Below are positions 28,194 through 36,479 of a stretch of DNA of 39,270 nt, in pieces (position 1 is the stretch's first letter; each line of letters begins with the position of its first letter). The position numbers were made by a program, and so were the translations under genes. The notes under the pieces were generated by a model, which saw nothing but the letters and a program-made list of their open reading frames with translations, searched no databases and was not told the DNA's origin. The stretch is from Clostridia bacterium (GTDB taxonomy: Bacteria; Bacillota; Peptococcia; DRI-13; DTU073): the NCBI GenBank assembly GCA_028684195.1, contig JAQUGH010000005.1, positions 1 to 39,270 on the forward strand. Reading direction: 5' to 3'.

Positions 28194-30233
28194 TGCAATC
28201 ATGTTGTATAGCATTAATAGTAGGACAGTCACAAAAATATAGGTCAGGTAACTGTGAATGCTTCCAGTTTGCACTCCAAACGTCATCCTTCTGGAAAAGT
28301 ATTTGATTCTTTCGCAGACAGGATTATATATATATTTTTCAATAATAGATTCATCTGCGGTAATATACTCTATCGATTCAGGATGGTATGCCAAATCTCC
28401 TGTAACCACAGTTTCCCGCGAAGGCCTAAACAATATTTTAAAGACAATTTTGATTGGTTTGGAAAAGCCGGTAGCGGTATACTGCATTCTCGAATTAAGC
28501 GCCTCAAAGCCACAATCCCAAGTTCCATATTTTCTTTCGATATATTTCCCACCAATAATTCTTATACCTAAAAGTGCAAGTAAGATCACCCCTGCTATGG
28601 CAATCAGCATTACCGCAGGAGATATACTACCACTTGATAGATTCAATGAATAATAAGCTATTCCACATCCTCCATGCAGTTGTTCCAAAATTGAACTGCC
28701 CATCAAGCTAAAAACAACCTTATCAATAAGTTTAAGAATAAGCAAAGGAAACAGCCCTATGGCAAAGCATAACGTTGCCAACATCCCCATTCCTATCTTC
28801 ATTGTAATAGGAACCTCTTTAGCATTTAACGAATGATCGCTCCGTGGCAGTCCTAAAAAAGAAATACCAAATAATTTGACAAAACAAGCGGCAGCCATTG
28901 CCCCAGCAAACCCAAGAGCCGCCACTGCCAAAATCGATAAAATATTAAGCCCTGCTTGTCCGGAAACAATATTTGCAAAAAGAGATTGGTAGGTAAGCCA
29001 TTCGCTTACAAATCCATTAAAAGGAACGATTGCGGATACAGCAAGTGAAAAACATAAGATAAACAACGCTGTGATTGGCATTGTTTTAATCAAACCGCCA
29101 AGCTTTTCCATATCTTTTGTGTGCGTTGAATATTGGATAGCCCCTGCGCCAAGAAACAATCCGCCTTTAAACAGAGTATGATTAAAGGTATGAAAAAGGG
29201 CTGCCACAAGTGCCATTTCTCCTAAAAGTAAGTTTTCTTGGGCAAATGCTATAAAACACACTCCTAAACCGATTAAAATAATACCAATATTTTCAACACT
29301 GGAATACGCCAAAAGCCTCTTGATATTATGTTCCATTAAGGCATAAGCGACCCCAAGAACAGCGGAAACAATACCAATACATAAGATAAGAACACCCCAC
29401 CAGGTATTTTGAATTCCTAAATAACAAAGTACAAACCGCACAAATCCATAAATAGCTGTTTTAATCATAATACCCGACATCAAAGCCGATACATTACTTG
29501 GCGCAGCTGGATGCGCTTGAGGCAACCAAACATGAAACGGAATCGCCCCTGCCTTAGTTGCAAAACCAATCAAGAACATAATAAATATAATGTTCTTCGC
29601 AAATTCAGGTATGGCAGCAGAGCTGCCAAATATATCAAAAGAGTTAGTATAGCTATAAATAAGCATAAATCCTATAAGTAAAAAGGCAGTACCTACATAT
29701 GTCATGATAATATAGATGATACCCGCTCGCTGATTTCCTTCATGTTCTGACTCAAATATAACCAAAAAATAGGAAAGCATAGACATTAGTTCCCAAGCAA
29801 TATAAAAGAAAACGACATTAGCTGATGTGAATACAAAAATCATCGATAAAATGAATGTTGAATACAAAAAATTAAAAATTCCTACGTTTCTTTTACCATA
29901 GTAATGGGAAATGTACCCCATAGAATATAGAGAAACGCATAATACCAGAAGCGATAAAGCAAGTAAAAATATAGCGGAAAGATTGTCAATTCTTATATTC
30001 ATTGTTATAAAAGGTATAGGTGATTCAAATAAACTTATATTTATTTGACCGCTTCCAGAAATGATTTTTATAATTGAAGATACTATTAAAAGAGCTGATG
30101 CCACAGAATATATTGCATTAGAGATAATATTGCATAGTTTGTGCCGATTAATTAAAATCAGTGCTACCGCTGCCCCTAGTAAATAAAATAAAATCGCTGC
30201 CTTAAATAAATTTGTTGCTAGACCTACCTCCAT
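28191..30233 (-). CDS. hyfB: Hydrogenase-4 subunit B-like proton-translocating membrane protein (NuoL family)
   Basis: GFATKAGAIPFHVWLPQAHPAAPSNVSALMSGIMIKTAIYGFVR; track start 30284, MEVGLATNLF (30233) preferred. Confidence 0.88.
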   Translation of the reverse strand: MEVGLATNLFKAAILFYLLGAAVALILINRHKLCNIISNAIYSVASALLIVSSIIKIISGSGQINISLFESPIPFITMNIRIDNLSAIFLLALSLLVLCVSLYSMGYISHYYGKRNVGIFNFLYSTFILSMIFVFTSANVVFFYIAWELMSMLSYFLVIFESEHEGNQRAGIIYIIMTYVGTAFLLIGFMLIYSYTNSFDIFGSSAAIPEFAKNIIFIMFLIGFATKAGAIPFHVWLPQAHPAAPSNVSALMSGIMIKTAIYGFVRFVLCYLGIQNTWWGVLILCIGIVSAVLGVAYALMEHNIKRLLAYSSVENIGIILIGLGVCFIAFAQENLLLGEMALVAALFHTFNHTLFKGGLFLGAGAIQYSTHTKDMEKLGGLIKTMPITALFILCFSLAVSAIVPFNGFVSEWLTYQSLFANIVSGQAGLNILSILAVAALGFAGAMAAACFVKLFGISFLGLPRSDHSLNAKEVPITMKIGMGMLATLCFAIGLFPLLILKLIDKVVFSLMGSSILEQLHGGCGIAYYSLNLSSGSISPAVMLIAIAGVILLALLGIRIIGGKYIERKYGTWDCGFEALNSRMQYTATGFSKPIKIVFKILFRPSRETVVTGDLAYHPESIEYITADESIIEKYIYNPVCERIKYFSRRMTFGVQTGSIHSYLTYIFVTVLLLMLYNMIA

Positions 30234-30349
30234 TACGAAACTAACCTCCCGAAAATTTAGTTTATACCTTTCCAAAAAATACAACTTGGTTTTTAATGTA
30301 TCAAAAGTAATTTAAAATCATAAAACATCTAGTCTAAAAGTCCTGACGC

Positions 30350-30557
30350 TCTTAATTGTTTTCAAAAAAAGCAGGTATTAATCTCTTGATTAATAACTGC
30401 ATAAAGCAAATCTTCTTTATTTGTAAAATGAGCATAGCTGAAACCTTTTTAGATGCCAACTTCACTTGCCACTTCATTGTAAGGAAAATTCATTATCTTT
30501 ATCAGTAAGCAACCTAAATACTGAATCCATAAGCTTTTTCTTTATTTCTATCATCAT
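30350..30557 (-). pseudogene. TetR/AcrR-type regulator remnant
   Basis: Across frames: MMIEIKKKLMDSVFRLLTDKDNEFSLQ / NEVASEVGI*KGFSYAHFTNKEDLLYAVINQEI, resembling a TetR HTH (…EIA.eaGVSKGtfY.hF.sKEdLLyAV) with a frameshift and a stop. Confidence 0.65.
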
Positions 30558-30643
30558 ACCCCACAATACAACTTTCCTACCTAACGTAAGGCAATACAGA
30601 AAATTATATAACTAAATATGTTGTTTGTCAATGATTCAAAAAG

Positions 30644-31171
30644 TTAACTCCTATATTTTTTAGCTAATCCTTTTAGAAAATTCCTAGCGTATTTATCACC
30701 ACACACTTTATAATGCTTATGCCCTTCTTTTCTAAAAAGAGCACTTAATTCTCCTTTTGTTACAATGACTTGTGCTTCTTCTAATATATCAAGCATATCC
30801 TCACTTGTTAACGATAACGCTATTTTCAATTTCTTTAGCATGACATTATTAACACTTCCACTATCCTTTATAGATAGTGCTGATCTTTCAGATTGTCCTG
30901 GTTTTAAATCTCGTTTCCCTCTTTTAAATATAATAAAGCCATTTAAAAATGACTCTAACGTATTACTATTGCATTTTATGTTCTCTTCTTTTTCTTCTAT
31001 GTCATCATGATCGTCAGCTTCATCATTGTAATAATCCTTTGATTTTATGAGCATCTTCTGTACTTCTTCTTTGGTTAATTCAATACCCCCAAGTTTAAAT
31101 ATCTTTACCATATCTGTATCTTTTATATCTAAAGCATATCTTAATCTAATTAATCTATCATTATTATCCAT
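30644..31171 (-). CDS. DUF1456 (YehS-like) family protein
   Basis: Two repeats: LIRLRYALDIKDTDMVKIFKLGGIELTKEEVQKML...TLESFLNGFIIFKRGK and VMLKKLKIALSLTSEDMLDILEEAQVIVTKGELSALFRKEGHKHYKVCGDKYARNFLKGLA. Confidence 0.85.
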   Translation of the reverse strand: MDNNDRLIRLRYALDIKDTDMVKIFKLGGIELTKEEVQKMLIKSKDYYNDEADDHDDIEEKEENIKCNSNTLESFLNGFIIFKRGKRDLKPGQSERSALSIKDSGSVNNVMLKKLKIALSLTSEDMLDILEEAQVIVTKGELSALFRKEGHKHYKVCGDKYARNFLKGLAKKYRS

Positions 31172-31302
31172 CTATAAACCTCCTGAATTTTTTTGAAACA
31201 TACTTTTATTATAGCATATATCTTTTTATATTGGAGTGCTCTAAGTGAAATAGGCATAATTTTAAAGCTCTCCCCCATATAGTTTGTCTTTTAAACGCAC
31301 AA

Positions 31303-31333
31303 GGGACACAAAAGAACCGTCTCCTTGTGTTCT
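31303..31333 (-). repeat. REP-like palindromic repeat
   Basis: Minus strand AGAACACAAGGAGACGGTTCTTTTGTGTCCC; same family as 34793-34821 and 35394-35425. Confidence 0.75.
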
Positions 31334-32060
31334 ATACTCCTTTACTATTTTCACTAAAATCTATGTCCGCTTGTAATTTATCTTCATATTTATCAACATA
31401 CAGCTTCCCGTTTTGATCTATTGTGGCATACATTACTTCTTCAATTTTTCCCACACCATAACTTTTGAGTTTATTTAGTAAATCTTTACCACTCAATTCC
31501 TTTTTTTTTAAATTCTCATATATGATCTGTCCCCCTAATATAACCTCTGTAGGTATAGCTTCGGACTGAGATGTTATTTTTAAATCTTCCATTGTTACAT
31601 TCCTTTTCTCATTTTTTTTAAAAATACTTAGCTGCCCATTAATCTCTAACATCCCATATTCAACATCTTCTGGTGATAAACAGTTGTTTTGTCTTAAAAG
31701 TACATTTAATTCATCAATATTATAGCTAACTCGTTTTAAGTTTTTCTCCAGTATCTTTCCATTCTGTATAATTAATACAGGCTCACCTTCTATTACTTTC
31801 CTAAAACTTCTGCTTTTCAATGAAATAAACGAAAATGCTCCTGTAAGTAATCCAAACAAAATAAGCCCAATAAAATGCTGCATAGTTCTGTTATCAAGAT
31901 CAGTTGCTAATGCTGCAGCTATAGACCCAAAGGTTATCCCATTTATATATTCGTAAAATGTCAACTGAGATATCTGTTGTCTTCCTAAAAGTCTAGTAAT
32001 AAATAATATTGCAAAGAAAGCTAGGAATGTTTGAATTATAATTTCTAAATATATTTTCAC
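31332..32060 (-). CDS. DUF421 (YetF/YcaP-like) membrane protein
   Basis: LFITRLLGRQQISQLTFYEYINGITFGSIAAALATD, GEPVLIIQNGKILEKNLKRVSYNIDELNVLLRQNN. Confidence 0.9.
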   Translation of the reverse strand: MKIYLEIIIQTFLAFFAILFITRLLGRQQISQLTFYEYINGITFGSIAAALATDLDNRTMQHFIGLILFGLLTGAFSFISLKSRSFRKVIEGEPVLIIQNGKILEKNLKRVSYNIDELNVLLRQNNCLSPEDVEYGMLEINGQLSIFKKNEKRNVTMEDLKITSQSEAIPTEVILGGQIIYENLKKKELSGKDLLNKLKSYGVGKIEEVMYATIDQNGKLYVDKYEDKLQADIDFSENSKGV

Positions 32061-32158
32061 TTAGAATCAACTCCTATGTGAATTTATATGTTATTTTGTT
32101 ACTATTTGAGAATACTATGCTTAAATATAATAAATGTTTATTGGTGGAGCGAACGAAA

Positions 32159-32251
32159 ATGAGTTTACTTTATGAAGCTATTTTTACTATTGTGTTTATA
32201 ATAGTAGGGCTTATTATATTATACATATTGACTAAAAAAGAAAAAATATAA
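32159..32251 (+). CDS. Putative 30-aa single-pass membrane peptide (unannotated small ORF)
   Basis: MSLLYEAIFTIVFIIVGLIILYILTKKEKI*; GGTGGAG 9-11 nt upstream; hydrophobic core with Lys-rich C-terminus; strong terminator begins at the stop. Confidence 0.55.
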   Translation: MSLLYEAIFTIVFIIVGLIILYILTKKEKI

Positions 32252-32291
32252 CTAAAAAGTCTCTGTTAGCAGAGACTTTTTAGTTATATTT
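32250..32291. terminator. Strong, likely bidirectional Rho-independent terminator
   Basis: aactaaaaagtctctg-ttag-cagagactttttagtt followed by atatttttt; 16-bp stem. Confidence 0.9.
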
Positions 32292-32332
32292 TTTGCCATA
32301 TTCAGTTCGGAATCATTTTAACTTTGAATTTT

Positions 32333-33319
32333 TTATAACAATATTTTTATTTTATATCCACACTCTGGACATCTATTATTTTTAATATATACCCTTGAGA
32401 AAAAGTCTTTTCTTTCTACTAAAAGCTTTCTACATTTGGGGCAATAAGTAGCATTATCAACATTACCTACATTTCCTAAATACACATGATTTAAATATTT
32501 TTCTGCAATCTCCCGTCCTTCTAACATTACATCTATTTTCGTAGGAGGACGTTCCATTTTATATGAAGGAAAATATCGAGATAAATGTAGTGGAATATTT
32601 TTATCCAATTTTCCTAAGTAAGAAGCAATTTTTTCTATTTCTTCTCTGGAATCATTAAGCCCATTTACCAATAATGTGGTTATTTCTACATGACATTTTT
32701 TATTTGATTCTTCAATGGTTTTTAGTACAGCTTTAAAATCTCCTCCACATATTTTTTTATAATACTCTTGTTGAAAGGATTTTAAGTCTATATTCATGGC
32801 ATCTACATAAGGTAATAGCTTTAATAAAGGTTCCAGTTCTATATATCCATTCGTAACAAGAACTATATTAAAATCCGGATGCTTTTCTTTCAGCTTCTTT
32901 GAGGTTTCATATACGTATTCATACCAGATAGAGGGTTCATTATAAGTAAAAGCTATACCTACATTATTCTTTAAGTTTACGCATCTCTCTATTAACTCAT
33001 CAGAAGATATATACTCGCTTTTAGGTTTGTAATGAGCTACCCTATAATTTTGGCAAAACCCACAAGAAAAATTACACCCAAAACTTCCTACTGATAATAT
33101 ATTTCCCATAGGCTTAAAATGATAAAGAGGTTTTTTCTCTATCGGGTCATTTGCTATAGCTGTTATTTCTCCATAATTTATGGTTTTAAGAATACCATCT
33201 TTATTTGTTCTAACAGAACACAAGCCAAACTGTTCTTTAGCCATAGTACAATTATGGGGACATAACAAGCACTTTATTTTGTCATCATATTTTTCATAAA
33301 ATAGTCCGTCATGTAACAA
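32333..33319 (-). CDS. amrS: AmmeMemoRadiSam system radical SAM enzyme
   Basis: 328 aa; FGCNFSCGFCQNYRVAH (CxxxCxxC), C-terminal zinc-ribbon-like CPKCRKLL...CPECGYKI; adjacent to the MEMO/AMMECR1 gene. Confidence 0.92.
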   Translation of the reverse strand: MLHDGLFYEKYDDKIKCLLCPHNCTMAKEQFGLCSVRTNKDGILKTINYGEITAIANDPIEKKPLYHFKPMGNILSVGSFGCNFSCGFCQNYRVAHYKPKSEYISSDELIERCVNLKNNVGIAFTYNEPSIWYEYVYETSKKLKEKHPDFNIVLVTNGYIELEPLLKLLPYVDAMNIDLKSFQQEYYKKICGGDFKAVLKTIEESNKKCHVEITTLLVNGLNDSREEIEKIASYLGKLDKNIPLHLSRYFPSYKMERPPTKIDVMLEGREIAEKYLNHVYLGNVGNVDNATYCPKCRKLLVERKDFFSRVYIKNNRCPECGYKIKILL

Positions 33320-33350
33320 TATATCACCTGCATTCCAATATTGTTAGCTG

Positions 33351-34760
33351 CTATCTATGTCTTATAACTTCAAATTTTTCAATAGTATAATTTTCCTCAG
33401 AAGATATATCTCCTTTTTGAAGGGCAATATCAAGTTGCTCTTCTACCGAATTTATCCCCTCTATATCTGGAAGCAGCAATCCCAATCTCGTCCCACTTCT
33501 AACTATTACACCAAATTTTTGAGGATTAAGCTCTTCTTTTGAAGCTTTTTGTGGTTGTGTAAGTACATCTACCGTATAATCTAATTCTTCCAATTCATCT
33601 TCTCTTAGAACTTCAAATCTAGGATCATGTAATCCAGCCTTCACTGCATTTCTAATAATTTCCTTGGCTACATTTGCGGTAGTTGGGAATATAGTGCCTA
33701 TACATCCTCTTAGGCGACCTTTCTTTTTTAATGACACAAAAACTCCTCTTTTGCATTTTTTCATTTCATCAGTTGAGTAGCTAGGTATATCCATATAATC
33801 ACCATATATCAAATAATGTCTTAAACTTTCAGCTGCAAGTCTTACATAAGGATCTACACTTCCTTCTTTTTGTATCAATCTTTTCCCCTTTTCTTCCAAT
33901 AAATTTTTATAAGTATCTTTATTGCTCTCCTTAACAGAAAACTTCATCACACAATAACCTACGCCAAACGTACCTTCATAAGCTAAAAGATTACCTTTAA
34001 TATCATATCCGTTCATTGCACCTAACATAATATAATAGGATCTAAGCCCACACTCACCTGCATTTTCAACAGTAGTATGATCCATATTAAATACTCCCAA
34101 AACATCTCCATTACTAAGTAAAGATATGATTTCGCTATCAAATTTCTTACCATAAGGACTGTATTTATATGCTCCATCCTTATTAAGCCTGTGTGACAAA
34201 TCACCACTAGCAATAAATACAGCGTTAATATTACTATCTTCTACAGCTTTCTTGATACACATACCAAATTTATAAAGCTGCATTTCGGGCAACATTCCAT
34301 AGGTTATATGAACTATATTATAGTTTGAAAACTTCTTATTTATAAAATATAAGGGAACTAAAGAACCCTGATCTATTTCATATTTAATTTTATATTGTAT
34401 AGCAGCGTTTTTTGTTATTTTTGCAATTAATATCTTTTCATCTTCTGCATACCTTGCTATTTTTTCTGTTAAATCTACATTTATATCTAAATTTAACTCA
34501 ACCTGTTCAGCTGAGAATTTACCTAAATTCCCATATATGTTTTCTTCAGCAAATATTGCAATTGCATCATTAAACAATGGACCATGTGGTGTAACTATTA
34601 TTATTGTATCTGGTTTTATACTTGCTACCTCTTCAGCAACTTTAAAACACGCATCAGATGTTTCTTTGATCTCTTTTTCTTTTCCCCGTCCTACTTCAGG
34701 AATTATAATTGGTGGATGAGGCATTGCATAATAAGCACGTATTTTTCCCATAATAAGCAC
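33351..34760 (-). CDS. AmmeMemoRadiSam system proteins B (MEMO1-like) and A (AMMECR1) fused
   Basis: N-terminus PHPPIIIPEVGRGKEKEIKET...VTPHGPLFNDAIAI...ASGDLSHRL (class III dioxygenase-like MEMO); C-terminus GVFVSLKKKGRLRGCIGTIFP...AVKAGLHDPRFEVLREDELEELDYTVDVL (AMMECR1). Confidence 0.93.
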   Translation of the reverse strand: MLIMGKIRAYYAMPHPPIIIPEVGRGKEKEIKETSDACFKVAEEVASIKPDTIIIVTPHGPLFNDAIAIFAEENIYGNLGKFSAEQVELNLDINVDLTEKIARYAEDEKILIAKITKNAAIQYKIKYEIDQGSLVPLYFINKKFSNYNIVHITYGMLPEMQLYKFGMCIKKAVEDSNINAVFIASGDLSHRLNKDGAYKYSPYGKKFDSEIISLLSNGDVLGVFNMDHTTVENAGECGLRSYYIMLGAMNGYDIKGNLLAYEGTFGVGYCVMKFSVKESNKDTYKNLLEEKGKRLIQKEGSVDPYVRLAAESLRHYLIYGDYMDIPSYSTDEMKKCKRGVFVSLKKKGRLRGCIGTIFPTTANVAKEIIRNAVKAGLHDPRFEVLREDELEELDYTVDVLTQPQKASKEELNPQKFGVIVRSGTRLGLLLPDIEGINSVEEQLDIALQKGDISSEENYTIEKFEVIRHR

Positions 34761-34792
34761 CCCTTTGTTTAATCGTGTTAATTTTTTTGAAA

Positions 34793-34821
34793 GAGCACAG
34801 GGGGACGGTTCTTCTGTGTCC
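34793..34821 (+). repeat. REP-like palindrome, left flank of the RAYT remnant
   Basis: gagcacagggggacggttcttctgtgtcc. Confidence 0.8.
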
Positions 34822-34873
34822 TATATCCTTCTGATTCCTCTGAAACTAATCCCCGTTAATCTTTCTATTTGCC

Positions 34874-35397
34874 TTATTGATAGTCCTTTGTTTTTGTTGT
34901 TTCTATATCATCTATCCTGACTAATTCTTCATATTCAAGACGTTTATCTTTATTTCCCCCGCTATTTAATTTAAAAAATAATGCTACTACTCTTTTGTGA
35001 TTATCTGTAAAAGTACTTAATACACCCTTCGTATCACAAATACCGTTCTTTCCTAAATACTCATTATAACTACTCCATGGATATTTCGATATATTCTTCT
35101 CAATATCGGCTTTAATTAAATTTTGATGTATATATCTTAATACTGTCAAAAAAATTTTCTCATTTTCTACTACTTTACTTTTATATCTATCTTGAAATGA
35201 ATAACAATTTCTTTTATATTTGCAGTTATACCAGTATACATAACTTGCTTCTATTCTTCTAAAAACTATTCCTAAATCTTCTTTCCCTTTTTTTATTAGT
35301 AAATGTATCTGATTGCTCATAAAGCAAAAAGCCTATATTTCATATCCACATACTTCTTTATACACTGTTATTATTTGATTTAATTTTTCATACGAGC
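34874..35397 (-). pseudogene. REP-associated tyrosine transposase (RAYT, Y1_Tnp) remnant
   Basis: Readable as CSYEKLNQIITVYKEVCGYEI*AFCFMSNQIHLLIKKGKEDLGIVFRRIEASYVYWYNCKYKRNCYSFQDRYKSK...YIHQNLIKADIEKNISKYPWSSYNEYLG; in-frame TAG at 35333-35335; N-terminal region absent; HUH motif reads QIH. Confidence 0.85.
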
Positions 35398-35425
35398 AAC
35401 ACATGAGAACCGTCCCCTTGTGTCC
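35394..35425 (-). repeat. REP-like palindrome, right flank (inverted) of the RAYT remnant
   Basis: Minus strand GGACACAAGGGGACGGTTCTCATGTGTTGC. Confidence 0.8.
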
Positions 35426-35441
35426 TTCCCTTGTGTCTTAT

Positions 35442-36479
35442 TTAAATACATGTGGGCACATAATTAATCGCCATATTTTGAGGAAACCCATTCATTATAT
35501 TCAGGTTTTGTATAGCCTGTCCCGCCGCTCCCTTTATTAAATTATCAATTGCGGCAAATATGATTAATGAATTGTCCTGCTCATCCACCTCAAAATTTAT
35601 ATGGCACATGTTTGAATTTCTAACCCATTTTGTCTCCACATACATGCCGCGATCCAGTATTTGAACGAACTGCCTGTAATGATAATACTTTTCGTATATA
35701 TTTCTAATAAAATCATGGTCAATTTTCATTGTAGGCTTGGTATAACAGGTAACAAGGATACCCCTCTGCATAGGAACAATATGAGGCACAAAGGTTAGCT
35801 TTACTTGTTCATGGGTAAAATACTCAATTGCTTTTCGAGCTTCTATTTTGTGGGGGTGATTTGTAATTTTGTAAGGCTTAACTGATTCGTTCGCCTCCAC
35901 AAAGTGAGTTCCAAGCGTTAAGGTTCTGCCTGAGCCTGACAACGCACATTTTCCGTCAACCGTCACATCTGGAGAAATTATTTTTTCTTTAATAAGCGGT
36001 AGCAATGCAAGCTGGATTGCTGTTGCGAAGCATCCGGGATTAGCAATGTTTTCCGCAACTTGTATCTCATTTTCATTCCACTCGCAAAGTCCATAAGTAA
36101 ACCGGGAAGAAAGGTGAATAGATTTATGATCTTTGCCATAATACTGTTTATACTCCGTACTGTTCATCAAACGATAATCTACTCCGAGATCAATAACTTT
36201 TACATTGTTTAATATATCGTCGTTAAGCTTCTCCATCAAAACACCGTAGGGCAGAGATGTGAACAGCACATCGATACCGTCGGCAATAGTTTCATAATCA
36301 AGAGCCAAACAGCTATCTTGACTAAACCCGGTAAAATTCCGGTATGCATAAGAATATTTGTTATCGATATAGGTTTCCGATATGATTTTAATTATTTTTA
36401 CTTCGGGATGACCGTATAGTAGCCTTACTAATTCCTGTCCGGCATATCCGGTTGCACCAATAATTCCCACTTTTATCAT
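35442..36479 (-). CDS. argC: N-acetyl-gamma-glutamyl-phosphate reductase
   Basis: MIKVGIIGATGYAGQELVRLL, active-site NPGCFATAIQLALLPL, GSGRTLTLGTHFVEANESVKPYKITNHPHKIEA. Start at 36479 with RBS GGGAGG; ATGA overlap with the murG stop. Confidence 0.93.
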   Translation of the reverse strand: MIKVGIIGATGYAGQELVRLLYGHPEVKIIKIISETYIDNKYSYAYRNFTGFSQDSCLALDYETIADGIDVLFTSLPYGVLMEKLNDDILNNVKVIDLGVDYRLMNSTEYKQYYGKDHKSIHLSSRFTYGLCEWNENEIQVAENIANPGCFATAIQLALLPLIKEKIISPDVTVDGKCALSGSGRTLTLGTHFVEANESVKPYKITNHPHKIEARKAIEYFTHEQVKLTFVPHIVPMQRGILVTCYTKPTMKIDHDFIRNIYEKYYHYRQFVQILDRGMYVETKWVRNSNMCHINFEVDEQDNSLIIFAAIDNLIKGAAGQAIQNLNIMNGFPQNMAINYVPTCI

